Assembly: GCF_002394865.1 (NCBI RefSeq)
Contig: NZ_DGUZ01000018.1
Coordinates: 1 to 64,000 of the forward strand
Length of the DNA: 64,000 bases
Direction of reading: 5' to 3'
DNA from: Fibrobacter sp. UBA4297
Lineage (GTDB): Bacteria > Fibrobacterota > Fibrobacteria > Fibrobacterales > Fibrobacteraceae
Shown in pieces: positions 33,420-42,378 of this stretch. The first letter of the stretch is position 1; the number at the start of each line of letters is the position of its first letter. Both the position numbers and the translations under genes were made by a program. The notes below the pieces were generated by a model. It was not told the origin of the DNA, did no database searches, and worked only from the letters and a program-made list of their open reading frames with translations.

Positions 33420-33452
33420 AAAGAAAGCCCGCGCGGAAGCGGGCAACAAAAG
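33420..33452 (-). terminator. terminator after the DUF1353 gene
   Basis: On the minus strand GCCCGC-TTCCGC-GCGGGC is followed by TTTCTTTTTTT. Confidence 0.75.
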
Positions 33453-33465
33453 ATCAAAAAAAAGA

Positions 33466-34020
33466 TTAGCGGTATTCGAATTTGGCCTTGAACAAGTGCT
33501 TACAGTTGTTGTAGTCGTTGCCCCAATGGTCCGAGGCCCCCGCAAAAACGTGGATGCCAAGGTCAGCAGCCCCTGCCACCAGGCGGCTCATGCCGGCAAT
33601 GCGCCAAATGCCACGAAGGATATCGTCAGCTTCTTCGCGAGTAAGATCCGCCCCATCGATAACGCCCTTGCACATATAAAGTCCATCGTGAATGAACGGC
33701 GCCGAATTGTACACGTCGTTGCCCTCCTTGATGCTCGGGACAACAAACCGCGCAAAAGCCGGAGCAGAAGCACCATCCGTCATAAAACCGCGCTTGAATA
33801 GGCAAGTCATCAAAAAATCACGAGTCTTGCCATCGGCCTTGGTGTAGCGCGAGCCCTTGACGTACACGTAGCGGTTGAGCTTAAAGAAATACATTTCGCC
33901 GTTGCCGTCAAACACCAGCGGAAAGTCAATCGTGACATCGTCCACGGTAATGGAATTGCGTTCTTTTTGCAGATAGGTTCGACTCTTTACCTTGTCGATA
34001 TACATTTTTAAGTTAGCCAT
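33466..34020 (-). CDS. DUF1353 family protein
   Basis: ATG 34020 follows AAGGAG closely; the GTG at 34032 would lie ahead of that site. The 184-residue protein shows the DUF1353 pattern: FMTDGASAPAFARFVVPS, then NSAPFIHDGLYMCKG and LTREEADDILRGIWRIAGMSR. The family is frequent in prophages and phage-like gene sets, where it is thought to be a small peptidase-like or tail-associated protein; its function is not established. It is adjacent to degenerate restriction and IS sequences, in keeping with an accessory region. Confidence 0.8.
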   Translation of the reverse strand: MANLKMYIDKVKSRTYLQKERNSITVDDVTIDFPLVFDGNGEMYFFKLNRYVYVKGSRYTKADGKTRDFLMTCLFKRGFMTDGASAPAFARFVVPSIKEGNDVYNSAPFIHDGLYMCKGVIDGADLTREEADDILRGIWRIAGMSRLVAGAADLGIHVFAGASDHWGNDYNNCKHLFKAKFEYR

Positions 34021-34095
34021 AAACTCCTTCACAGTGCAACGCTATTGTGCACACGAAGTAAAAGATATAAAATTTATTCAGCATGCAGGGCCATT

Positions 34096-34365
34096 TTACC
34101 CGTGCATTTGGGGATTTACAACGTTGTGCACATTTTCAAGGTAATTCTTCAGCGGAACCATTTTATCGCTGAACACTTGAAGATTTTCGTCAAACGGATA
34201 ATCGTTCACCACGGTCATGGTAGTTATATCACCGTTTTCGCAGACGTAATCCAAAATCTGGTTCAAAAATTCCAGCTGGTCCGAATTGAGCACATTTCCA
34301 TCGAGGAACTGGTTGAATCGTTGCAAAGCGATTTTGGATTTGTGTTTTTTTAATAGAGGGTTCAT
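34096..34365 (-). pseudogene. remnant of a type I restriction enzyme R subunit C-terminus
   Basis: An 89-residue frame (ALQRFNQFLDGNVLNSDQLEFLNQILDYVCENGDITTMTVVNDYPF...) resembles the C-terminal helical part of HsdR proteins, which contain similar QLEFLN-x-I-x-DYV-x-NG and PF segments. No helicase or nuclease region is present, and the upstream side is IS3 sequence. It looks like the tail of an hsdR gene cut off by rearrangement. The identification rests on a short stretch. Confidence 0.5.
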
Positions 34366-34387
34366 GAACGACCATATTCATTACCGG

Positions 34388-35130
34388 TTAAGTTAAATAT
34401 ATCCTTTTTAACTCCTTCTTGAAGTTTGCGAAGAAGCTTTCCATGCAGGCATTGTCGTAGGGACACCCCGGTGCGCTCATCGAGGGCGTTATCCCGTTCT
34501 CCGAGAGCATCGTGCGGTAGCCCATGCTACTGTACTGCACGCCACGGTCGGAATGGAAGATAAGCCCATCGTGATGGCCGCGTTGCATGATGGCATTGGA
34601 CAACGCGTGCTTGACAAGTTCGGTATCGATGTTCTTGCTCACGGCGTAGCCCACCGCCTCCTTGTTGCATTGGTCCAACACCACGGCAAGGTACACCCAG
34701 CCAAGCGTTGTCTTGACGTAGGTGATGTCGCCGGCCCAGACGGCGTTCAGGCTGTCGGGATCGAACTTACGCTGCACTAGGTTCTCGCTGTACATGGAGT
34801 CGCATTTGCCCTTGCGGTAGGGTTTTCATTTCCTGAGTGTGACTGGATAGAGCCCGTTCTCGCGGCATGATGCGGCGCAGTTTGCAGGGCTTTCCACACC
34901 TTTACCTCGACACACTTGTCATGGAGTGCCGCCTGCATCTTCGGGCAACCGTACACGCGGTGGTTTTCGTCGAAGGAGTCGTGGACCTTCTGGACAAGCC
35001 GTTCTTCGCGGGCCTTGCGTTCGGCCCTTGCCGTTTCCTGTTTCAACCACTCATGGCTTCGCCATAGTTGACTCGTCGGCTCGGAAATAGGCCTGCAAGC
35101 AGTCCTGCTTCACTCGCCTCCTTGTCAATG
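34388..35130 (-). pseudogene. degenerate IS3-family transposase
   Basis: Two frames in different registers cover one transposase OrfB. The upstream part (34777-35046) has the helix-turn-helix-type KVHDSFDENHRVYGCPKMQAAL. The downstream part (34388-34795) has the integrase core with WAGDITYVKTTLGWVYLAVVLDQ, FHSDRGVQYSS and the final NACMESFFANFKKEL, that is, the DDE residues. Frameshifts separate them, and OrfA and clear terminal inverted repeats are missing. It is an inactive relic, bordered by the hsdR tail on one side and the contractile-system pair on the other. Confidence 0.85.
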
Positions 35131-35202
35131 GTAGTAAGAACACTGCGGTATTCCTAGGGCTCTGCACATCTTGGCACAAGTGCCTAACACTGGGCCTCAA
35201 CC

Positions 35203-35226
35203 AAAAAATACGCAAGCGTATTTTTC
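35203..35226. terminator. hairpin terminator between the DUF4255 pair and the IS3 relic
   Basis: AAAAATACG-CAAG-CGTATTTTT is a perfect stem with A and T tracts. It lies about 65 bases after the minus-strand gene ending at 35289. Confidence 0.7.
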
Positions 35227-35288
35227 GGCACTCGGCCTTTGGTTAGTCGTGTGGTCGCATGATGCAGGCATTTATGATTCTCCTATTT

Positions 35289-36023
35289 TTATGGATTAAT
35301 AAAACATTCAGCGACAATGGCCCTCGTACCATCATCAAGACGCGCCTTGGCGATAGATTTTGCATTTGCATTCGGCAGGCATTTCATCAAGACCTTCGAC
35401 GTTGCAGAATCGAGCAGTTGGAAACGCGGAGGAGCCCCGCTCACAATCGGAATTTCCGTCTGCGAAACATACAGAGAAAGCCGTGGCGTTTTCTCCACAC
35501 ATACAAACTGCACAGGATCATCGGGCCTTAGCGAATCATTTATTTGCAAATTGCGTTCAGCATAAACACCTGAGACACAATAGCACCACCTCAATTTCTT
35601 TGTCGGTACCTTTACGGTACATATAAGCGGTTTCTTAGGAACAATCTGGAGTTCCAGCGCGAATATGACCCCAAACATGCGCTGTAATTCCGGCATGGAC
35701 TCTTTTTTACGCCCTACAAAACAAGGTCCCGTTTCAGGAGCAACAATCGCAACCGGAAACTCGTCATGGGCAATTCCATCAAAATTGGTTACATTCCAAA
35801 CATCAGCAATGGACGCTTTCACATAAAAGAAAAGCGTTGTTTCCTTCGAAAAAGACGTCGCCGGCGCCATAAGCCGAACTTTTCCATCGTAAATACGGCA
35901 AAGGGCATCTTCCCTCTTCAAGATTTCAGCGGTTTCAGGCGAAGGAGTGACTTTAAAGCCGCACGAGCTTCCGTTAAAATACTCGTGGCAAAGCGACACA
36001 TCTACAATTCTTGCATATTCCAT
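35289..36023 (-). CDS. contractile-injection-system-associated hypothetical protein
   Basis: The 244-residue protein begins MEYARIVDVSLCHEYFNG and continues with GFKVTPSPETAEILKREDALCRIYDGKVRLM. I recognise this opening from uncharacterised proteins encoded beside DUF4255 proteins in extracellular contractile injection (PVC/Afp-like) or T6SS-like loci of Bacteroidetes-type bacteria. No catalytic motif is evident; it appears beta-rich. Its ATG overlaps the TAA of the DUF4255 gene, so the two are coupled. It may be a tail or baseplate-related structural or regulatory protein. The assignment is from context and recalled similarity only. Confidence 0.55.
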   Translation of the reverse strand: MEYARIVDVSLCHEYFNGSSCGFKVTPSPETAEILKREDALCRIYDGKVRLMAPATSFSKETTLFFYVKASIADVWNVTNFDGIAHDEFPVAIVAPETGPCFVGRKKESMPELQRMFGVIFALELQIVPKKPLICTVKVPTKKLRWCYCVSGVYAERNLQINDSLRPDDPVQFVCVEKTPRLSLYVSQTEIPIVSGAPPRFQLLDSATSKVLMKCLPNANAKSIAKARLDDGTRAIVAECFINP

Positions 36024-36601
36024 TATAACAATCCCAGTTCTGAGTTTTCAGGAAGCCGAATCACATACGGCTGGTAATATGAGTAGTTACCGCTAAGAGC
36101 CACAGTCTTTAAGCGATAAACTACCGACGGAACATACTTTGCTCCAATTGTACCCCACAAATTGTTCAATTCCTGCATATTCAGGGATTCCATATCAAGC
36201 GCTATTTTCTCAAGGCCCTCCGGCATATCTGGTGAACTTGTACGTTCAAAAAAGGAATGGTCCATAAAAAAAGCCACGGCTCTTGACAAATACCGCAACG
36301 AATCCACGTAATTTCCACCTTTAAAATTGGCTGCAATAACGAAATGAAGATTTAAAAAGACTTTTTTTGACGGCACAACAGCTCGATCGCCACGCAATTC
36401 AGGGCCAGCAAGGCTTTGCATCATGCAGTCTCGCTCCATATTCACAAGGAATATATTAAGCTTGTTTATCGCCCCTTCGCACTCCTTGCCATCATTTTCA
36501 ATCATTCGAGAAACGACAACAAGATCTTCACGAATCGACATGATACGCCGCAAGTGAAGATTCAGTTGCATAGCCAAAAACTGCAACGAGGCTCCGATCA
36601 T
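36023..36601 (-). CDS. DUF4255 (Pvc16/Afp16-type) tail-terminator-like protein
   Basis: The 192-residue protein shows the DUF4255 pattern: INKLNIFLVNMERD, KKVFLNLHFVIAANFKGGNYVDSLRYLSRAVAFF, GLEKIALDMESLNMQELNNLWGTIGAKYVPSVVYRLKTVAL. In PVC, Afp and related contractile injection systems this protein caps the end of the sheath and tube. No sheath, tube, baseplate or AAA+ genes are present in the window, so here it is an orphan with one partner. AGGTT precedes the ATG. Confidence 0.8.
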   Translation of the reverse strand: MIGASLQFLAMQLNLHLRRIMSIREDLVVVSRMIENDGKECEGAINKLNIFLVNMERDCMMQSLAGPELRGDRAVVPSKKVFLNLHFVIAANFKGGNYVDSLRYLSRAVAFFMDHSFFERTSSPDMPEGLEKIALDMESLNMQELNNLWGTIGAKYVPSVVYRLKTVALSGNYSYYQPYVIRLPENSELGLL

Positions 36602-37112
36602 AACCTAAAAAAAAATACACCTTTACATTGTATATACGCATTTATGCGTATTATTACATTTAAACTCATTAGATTTCAACTCGACAATATAATTATAAGT
36701 TAAGACTTTTGTAAATTGTAAATAAAATTTTTCTAAAATATGCTATTTTTACAGATAAAACATCTTTATTACAAATCAATAAATGTAATACAAGCATTTT
36801 GTATCAAAATCATTTATTTAATTTTTTACAAATTATCTTTTTCGCATTATTACTTTGCATAAACATCAATTTCACATGCAATATCAGAAAAAAAACACTC
36901 AAAAAATCGATTATTTCATAGTTTTATTCTATACGTATCATAATATGATACAGCTTTATAATACAAATAGTGTAAAAAGACCTATTTTCAGAAAAAAAAT
37001 CACCATTTTTCACGAAATTTTTCACTATAGAAACCGAATTTTTCAAAAAAAATGCAGCATTTAGACCTTAGTTCCATATATATAGGCACTACATTTTTTT
37101 AAATTGCAGTCC
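36602..37112. other. AT-rich divergent intergenic region
   Basis: About 510 bases without a credible gene separate the DUF4255 pair (-) from the LuxR-TPR regulator (+). It is very AT-rich and should hold both promoters. It contains the palindrome listed at 36935-36951. Confidence 0.6.
36935..36951. promoter_or_regulatory. palindrome GTATCATA-A-TATGATAC, candidate operator
   Basis: A perfect 8-bp inverted repeat around one base, in the divergent region between the DUF4255 pair and the LuxR-TPR gene. Its size and position suit a dimeric regulator. Confidence 0.4.
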
Positions 37113-38453
37113 ATGTTTGAGCAAAATAATAAGCCTGAGTTAACCTCTCGCCAAAAAGAGATATTAAATCTTTTGCGCAAGGGGTTAACAAATAATGAGA
37201 TATGCAAGACTTTGAACATATCCCCGAATACGGTCAAAGCGCATCTTGCCCACATCTATAAGATTCTTGAAGTCACAAATAGGACCGAAGCCGTTTCGTC
37301 AAAAATCAACGAGACCGTCAACGATACAGACCTTCAGAAAGACCTCATTATCCTTTTCTTGAAGCAGAACGATCTTACGGCCTATCCGAAAGCAAACGGG
37401 CTCTACTATTCACTGATGGAAGCTCTCCATCAATACCGCATTTTCCGACTTCTGGACACAGTCGACCCCAAAAATGAGCCGGCATTCACAATTGACGTAA
37501 CCGCCGCCAAAGACAAGGACGAGTCCCTGTTCTTGTCAATCAGGATCGGTTCGACACGCGAAATACTTTGGACAACCTCAATCAAGGTAAATTCAGACAA
37601 CATTTCTGAACTCGCCCAAAAGACAGCCATGTCCCTTTACCGGAACTTCAAGCTTGCGACGGCCAAAATGATCCACACGCCTCAAAGCCCAGTTCCCTAC
37701 TGGTGGTTCGCCACAGCCCATTGCGCCATCAAGTTCGAAAACCGCAACAAGGAAACATTCAACTACTGCAAAGACATGCTTTGGCCCCTCGCCTCCGGCG
37801 AAATTTACAGCGAACAAGCAATTTACACACTTTCCCTGGGCTACTACTTTGCGATTCTTAACAACTGGGGCAACACAGAAGCCTACACAAAGCAACTAGC
37901 AGAATTTGCACGCAAAACAATGTCCAATGCGCCCTATTCCATATATTCACAAATGATCATGGCGCTCTACAACATCGTGGTTGGCGACAAAGCCGAGGCT
38001 ATCGCCTATTTCAACCAAGTTATCAAGACAAACCCACAAACAATTACGGCACGCCTGCTTTTAATCCAGATTTACATGCTGACAGGCCAAAACGACAAAG
38101 CCCTTGAGCTCACCGACGAAAGCGAACGACTCATTCCAGAAAACGCCTTGCAAGCCTCCTTCAAGCATGGCAAGGCTCTCATTTTGCTGTTGCAGGGCAA
38201 ATACGAGGAATGCATCAATCTTTCAAAACAGATTCTGCTTTACACCTCCAAAACGCCCGTTTTACGACTGTTCATTATTTTCTGCAGCAACAAGCTCGAC
38301 CGCACAGACGAAAGCAAAGCCCAAATCAAGGAACTCTATAAGGAGAACCCCAATTTTGACAAGACTTACCTGGATCAAATACTAAAAGGAGTATGTCCAC
38401 AGCTGCGCACGCTCTTCATGGACAATCTGCAAAACCTGTTTGAAAAAAAATAA
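37113..38453 (+). CDS. LuxR-type HTH regulator with C-terminal TPR region
   Basis: The N-terminal GerE/LuxR helix-turn-helix is complete: LTSRQKEILNLLRKGLTNNEICKTLNISPNTVKAHLAHIYKIL (about residues 10-52). A middle region of about 110 residues may be a sensor. The C-terminal half has repeated 34-residue helix pairs typical of TPRs (DKAEAIAYFNQVIKTNPQT, QNDKALELTDESERLIPEN, GKYEECINLSKQ). There is no receiver or PAS domain. ATG 37113 is taken; TTG 37104 is also in frame and no strong ribosome site is visible. Divergence from the DUF4255 pair suggests it may control that pair, but this is inference. Confidence 0.85.
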   Translation: MFEQNNKPELTSRQKEILNLLRKGLTNNEICKTLNISPNTVKAHLAHIYKILEVTNRTEAVSSKINETVNDTDLQKDLIILFLKQNDLTAYPKANGLYYSLMEALHQYRIFRLLDTVDPKNEPAFTIDVTAAKDKDESLFLSIRIGSTREILWTTSIKVNSDNISELAQKTAMSLYRNFKLATAKMIHTPQSPVPYWWFATAHCAIKFENRNKETFNYCKDMLWPLASGEIYSEQAIYTLSLGYYFAILNNWGNTEAYTKQLAEFARKTMSNAPYSIYSQMIMALYNIVVGDKAEAIAYFNQVIKTNPQTITARLLLIQIYMLTGQNDKALELTDESERLIPENALQASFKHGKALILLLQGKYEECINLSKQILLYTSKTPVLRLFIIFCSNKLDRTDESKAQIKELYKENPNFDKTYLDQILKGVCPQLRTLFMDNLQNLFEKK

Positions 38454-38545
38454 CCCTCAAAACCACCCAAATGGGCTATTGCAACAAGCCCAAGAACAAT
38501 GTAATTTTGGGTTGAGTTTAGAAGAGTTTAACACCTCAAACATAG

Positions 38546-38605
38546 TGCTGCAAGAACCAGAAAAAGGATCCACCTCCCCAATTCAGGGCTCTTGCAGCAT
38601 TTTTT
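38546..38605 (+). terminator. terminator after the LuxR-TPR gene
   Basis: TGCTGCAAGA and TCTTGCAGCA form a perfect 10-bp stem with a 34-base loop, followed directly by six Ts. Confidence 0.75.
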
Positions 38606-38638
38606 ATGCGCTAACGCCATTCACGCTAGCGCAAGTCA

Positions 38639-41152
38639 TTACGACTTGATTTTTTCGCACTTGAACGAGAGCTTGCCGTCTTCGACGCCCACGTAAATCG
38701 TGGAGAAGTCCGTCATCGTCCCGAGCAAAAGGCCTTCAGCGATTTCGTCTTCCACCAGATTCTGGATGGAGCGACGAATCGGGCGTGCCCCCAGCGAAGC
38801 ATCGTAATTGTGGTTTACGACAAATTCCTTTGCTTCCTGGCTCATTTCCAAGAGGATACCGCGGTCGGAAAGGTTCTTCTGCAAGAATCCCATCTGGATG
38901 TCCACGACAGAAACGAGGTCTTTCTTCGATAGAGCGCGGAACACAATCTGTTCGTCCACGCGGTTCAAAAATTCCGGAGAGAACACGCGCTTGACTTCTT
39001 CGCGAATGGCGGTTTCCATGCGTTCGTAATCGTCCGTCTCGCCCATCTTGGTAAAGCCCATGCCACTGCTATGGCGGACTTCACGGGCACCGGCGTTACT
39101 CGTCATGATGATAATCGTATTCTTGAAGTTGATCTTGCGGCCATAGCTATCGGTCAAGATGCCATCGTCCAAAATTTGGAGGAGCAAGTTGTAAATGTCC
39201 GGATGAGCCTTTTCGATTTCGTCGAGCAGCACCACAGAATACGGATGCTTGCGCACCTTTTCGCTCAGCTGGCCACCGCCATCTTCAAAGCCAACGTATC
39301 CTGGAGGAGCGCCAATCAAGCGGCTCACACTATGCTTTTCCATGTATTCGCTCATGTCGATACGTACAAGCGAATCTTCGCTACCGAAAAGCTCCTTGCA
39401 AAGCACCTTCGCGAGTTCCGTCTTACCGACACCCGTCGGGCCAAGGAACAAGAAGCTACCCATCGGGCGCTTGTTGTTGCGGATGCCTGCACGGCTACGG
39501 CGGATGGACTTCACAATCGCATCCACAGCCTGGTCTTGGCCAATCACGCGCTGTTTGATTTCATCGCCGAGGTGGATGAGCTTCTGAGCTTCTTCGCCAC
39601 CGAGTCTGCGGACCGGGATTCCCGTCATCTTGCTGATGACGTCACGGATAACGTTTTCATCGACAATCGGCGTTTCGGATTCTTCGTTCTGCAACTGCTT
39701 TTTGCGTTCGGCAATGCTGTTCTGCAATTCTTCTTCACGGGCGCGGAGCGCTGCAGCCGAAGTGTAATCCTGGTTAGCGACAGCCTCTTCCTTTTTCTGG
39801 AGGCATTCGCCAAGCTCGTCTTCCATGTTCTGCAAGTCCTGCGGAATCTTGATGGAATTCAAGCGCACGCGAGCGCCCGCTTCATCGAGCACGTCAATCG
39901 CCTTATCCGGCAAGAAACGTTCGCTGATGTAGCGTTCACCAAGTTCAACGGCCGCACGCACGGCATCCGGCGTGTAATGGACGTTGTGATGTTGTTCATA
40001 CTTCGGGCGCAGACCATCGAGAATCTGGATGGAATCTTCGACCGTCGGCGGATTCACAATAATCGTCTGGAAGCGGCGTTCAAGAGCCGGGTCCTTTTCG
40101 ATGTACTTGCGGTATTCATCAAAAGTCGTAGCACCAATGCACTGGAGTTCGCCACGTGCAAGAGCGGGCTTAAAGATGTTCGACGCATCGAGGCTGCCTT
40201 CAGAGCCGCCGGCTCCTACAATCGTGTGGAGTTCATCGATAAAGAGAATCACGGAATTGCCCACGCGCTGGAGTTCCATAATGAGGCCCTTCACACGTTC
40301 TTCGAACTGGCCACGATACTTTGTACCAGCCACCATGGCAGCAACGTCAAGCGTCACCACGCGCTTGTTCGCGAGCAAATCCGGAATCTTGCGCTGTACA
40401 ATCTTGAGAGCCAGGCCTTCAATAATCGCAGTCTTACCTACGCCCGGTTCGCCAATGAGCGCCGGGTTGTTCTTTTTGCGACGGCAAAGAATCTGGATTA
40501 AACGTTCAATTTCAGCTTCACGACCGATAATCGGGTCAAGCTTGCCTGCGCGAGCCATCGCCGTGAGATCACGACCGAAGTGTTCAAGAATCGGAGTCTT
40601 GGAACGCGACGGAGCCGCCTGACGCGTTTGCGTATAACGTTCACGCGGTTCATCGTCAGACTGACCATCATCCATCGGCTGACCATCGGCCTGACGCTTG
40701 ATTTGCATCAGCATTTCCTGATAGTTTTCAAACGTCACGTTGTACGTCGAAAGAGTCGCCGCAGCCGGAGAATCGGTCTGCTGCAAAATGGCAAGCATCA
40801 AATGTTCCGGGCCAATGAACTGGACGCCTTCTTCCTTGGCAATCTTCGCTGCATTGTAAAGCACCGCCTTGCACTGCCCCGTAAACGTCAAAAGACCGCC
40901 GTGGGCATCGCCACCGACCGTCATAAGGCCACCGTTCGTGCTCAACGCGCGCTGAATCGTCTCGCTGAGTTCTGCCAAGTTGACCTTTAAAGCCTTGAGC
41001 GTTTCCGAGGCAACACCAGAATCCTCGCGAACAAGACCAAACAAAAGGTGTTCAACCGTTACGCAGTCGCTCCCTAAATTGCGGGCCGCAATACGTGCCG
41101 CCTGCAGCGCTGCTTTTGCCTTAGCTGAAAAAATACCGTTAATATCTGCCAT
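38639..41152 (-). CDS. clpC: ATP-dependent Clp protease ATP-binding subunit, ClpC type
   Basis: ATG 41152 gives MADINGIFSAKAKAALQAAR, the usual start of the double Clp-N domain (about 1-145). The first AAA+ module has GEPGVGKT near 234 and VILFIDELHTIVGAGGSEG. A UVR-type coiled middle segment near 440-470 (EEAVANQDYTSAAALRAREEEL) marks it as ClpC rather than ClpA or ClpB. The second module has GPTGVGKTE near 570 and VVLLDEIEKAHPD. It is a cytoplasmic unfoldase that feeds ClpP. It stands alone here; a family B repeat overlaps the start of its leader. Confidence 0.96.
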   Translation of the reverse strand: MADINGIFSAKAKAALQAARIAARNLGSDCVTVEHLLFGLVREDSGVASETLKALKVNLAELSETIQRALSTNGGLMTVGGDAHGGLLTFTGQCKAVLYNAAKIAKEEGVQFIGPEHLMLAILQQTDSPAAATLSTYNVTFENYQEMLMQIKRQADGQPMDDGQSDDEPRERYTQTRQAAPSRSKTPILEHFGRDLTAMARAGKLDPIIGREAEIERLIQILCRRKKNNPALIGEPGVGKTAIIEGLALKIVQRKIPDLLANKRVVTLDVAAMVAGTKYRGQFEERVKGLIMELQRVGNSVILFIDELHTIVGAGGSEGSLDASNIFKPALARGELQCIGATTFDEYRKYIEKDPALERRFQTIIVNPPTVEDSIQILDGLRPKYEQHHNVHYTPDAVRAAVELGERYISERFLPDKAIDVLDEAGARVRLNSIKIPQDLQNMEDELGECLQKKEEAVANQDYTSAAALRAREEELQNSIAERKKQLQNEESETPIVDENVIRDVISKMTGIPVRRLGGEEAQKLIHLGDEIKQRVIGQDQAVDAIVKSIRRSRAGIRNNKRPMGSFLFLGPTGVGKTELAKVLCKELFGSEDSLVRIDMSEYMEKHSVSRLIGAPPGYVGFEDGGGQLSEKVRKHPYSVVLLDEIEKAHPDIYNLLLQILDDGILTDSYGRKINFKNTIIIMTSNAGAREVRHSSGMGFTKMGETDDYERMETAIREEVKRVFSPEFLNRVDEQIVFRALSKKDLVSVVDIQMGFLQKNLSDRGILLEMSQEAKEFVVNHNYDASLGARPIRRSIQNLVEDEIAEGLLLGTMTDFSTIYVGVEDGKLSFKCEKIKS

Positions 41153-41398
41153 AATTACTTTTGTCACTCCCACCGCTGAGCGGGAATCTCCTATTCATTT
41201 TCAAATCACGCACATAAAGATAGTTACTTATCTATAGTGATTAGTGGTTAGTAGGATGTAGGTTACAGGTTATAAGTTTTAGTGATGAATGCAATAAATT
41301 TTCCAGCTAGCATCGGGAAGAAGGCTTCGCTGAATAATCTTAGTGCGGCAAAGCCGCGATTATAAATCCTAATACCTAACACCTGTTACCTAAAACCT
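41153..41398. repeat. intergenic repeats between clpC and lolD
   Basis: A family B palindrome (CACTCCCACCGCTGAGCGGG, 41162-41191) is followed by simple-repeat text of the GATTAGTGGTTAGTAGG type (about 41228-41250), then a GCGGCAAAGCCGCGATTAT unit (about 41343-41366) and CCTAATACCTAACACC text. No gene was seen. Confidence 0.65.
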
Positions 41399-42181
41399 CT
41401 ATTGAATCACTCCGTTATGCATGACAACTCTGCGCTTTGCAAACTGCGCAAGCTTTTCATCGTGCGTCACAATCAAGAACGCCTGATGGAACTTTTCATT
41501 GAGTTCGCCAAAGAGTTCGTTCAATTTCGCCGAATTCGCCTCGTCCAGGTTTCCGCTCGGTTCATCTGCAAACACGAGAGACGGGTTGTTCATGAGCGCA
41601 CGCGCAATTGCAATTCGTTGGCGTTCACCGCCCGAAAGTTCTCGCGGCAAATGCTTGAGGCGTTCCTTGAGGCCCACCGTTTCCAAGAGCATTTCGGCGC
41701 GTTCACGACATTCCTTTTCGGGAGTCCCGAGAATACGCCCCGGCACGCAAACATTTTCAATCGCCGTAAACTCGCTCAACAGGTGATGGAACTGGAACAC
41801 AAATCCCACGTGCGAACGGTGGTACATATCGCGCTCTTCGCTATTGAACTTGCTAAGCGGCTTGCCCTTGAACAAAATCTCGCCCGAAGTCGGAGTATCG
41901 AGCATCCCGACCAAGTTCAAAAACGTTGATTTACCGGAACCCGACGAACCCGTGAGAGCCACAAGCTCGCCAGCATCCATCGAAAAATTCACGCCCTTGA
42001 GAATCTCAAGAGATTCACCCGTCTCGGAGAAAACTCTGCGAAGGTCGACTGTTTGGAGGAGAGGAGAGACGAGAGACGAGAGACGAGAGATATTTCCTTC
42101 TTTGCGCGAAGCACTATTTTCACCTCTTTCGTCTCTAGTCTGTAGCGAGTTTACGAGCGTTCTTTCGTCTAAAATACTCAT
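41399..42181 (-). CDS. lolD: lipoprotein-releasing ABC transporter ATPase, LolD type
   Basis: The ABC domain has Walker A GSSGSGKST, signature LSGGERQR and Walker B LVFADEPSGNLD. The LolD/MacB-branch features VGFVFQFHHLLSEFTAIENV and ALMNNPSLVFADEPSGNLD are clear. With LolC/E it would extract lipoproteins from the inner membrane. ATG 42181 has AAGG upstream. The first ~40 residues (DERTLVNSLQTRDERGENSAS...RLSSLVSPLL) are an extension encoded by the GACGAGAGACGAGAG simple repeat and are probably dispensable. The permease gene lies upstream on the same strand, separated by a FISUMP gene. Confidence 0.88.
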   Translation of the reverse strand: MSILDERTLVNSLQTRDERGENSASRKEGNISRLSSLVSPLLQTVDLRRVFSETGESLEILKGVNFSMDAGELVALTGSSGSGKSTFLNLVGMLDTPTSGEILFKGKPLSKFNSEERDMYHRSHVGFVFQFHHLLSEFTAIENVCVPGRILGTPEKECRERAEMLLETVGLKERLKHLPRELSGGERQRIAIARALMNNPSLVFADEPSGNLDEANSAKLNELFGELNEKFHQAFLIVTHDEKLAQFAKRRVVMHNGVIQ

Positions 42182-42279
42182 ATCTTTACCTTGCAGGTCT
42201 CCTTTTCCATCAGAATCTGAGCCATTTCAAAGGATTCCTGAACCATCGCGCAAAATATACAAATTTTGAGCATGATATA

Positions 42280-42367
42280 AGGGGGGAAGAATCCCCCTCG
42301 CTACAGCCTTGGCTTCGCGCAAGTCTTCCGCTCCCCCCACTGCGGGGAGATCCCCGCAACGCCCCCC
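42280..42367. repeat. GC-rich interspersed repeat shared with the feoB insert
   Basis: An 88-base intergenic unit that ends (plus strand) CTGCGGGGAGATCCCCGCAAC followed by GCCCCCC. The same order of GC-rich blocks, in the opposite orientation, is found in coding sequence in feoB (about 25306-25390). Confidence 0.7.
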
Positions 42368-42378
42368 AAAAATCGCAC

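Noticed and set aside
39071..40501. Long plus-strand frames opposite clpC, prfC and the Lol permease
   Set aside because: All are antisense shadows of strongly biased coding sequence and show no domain.
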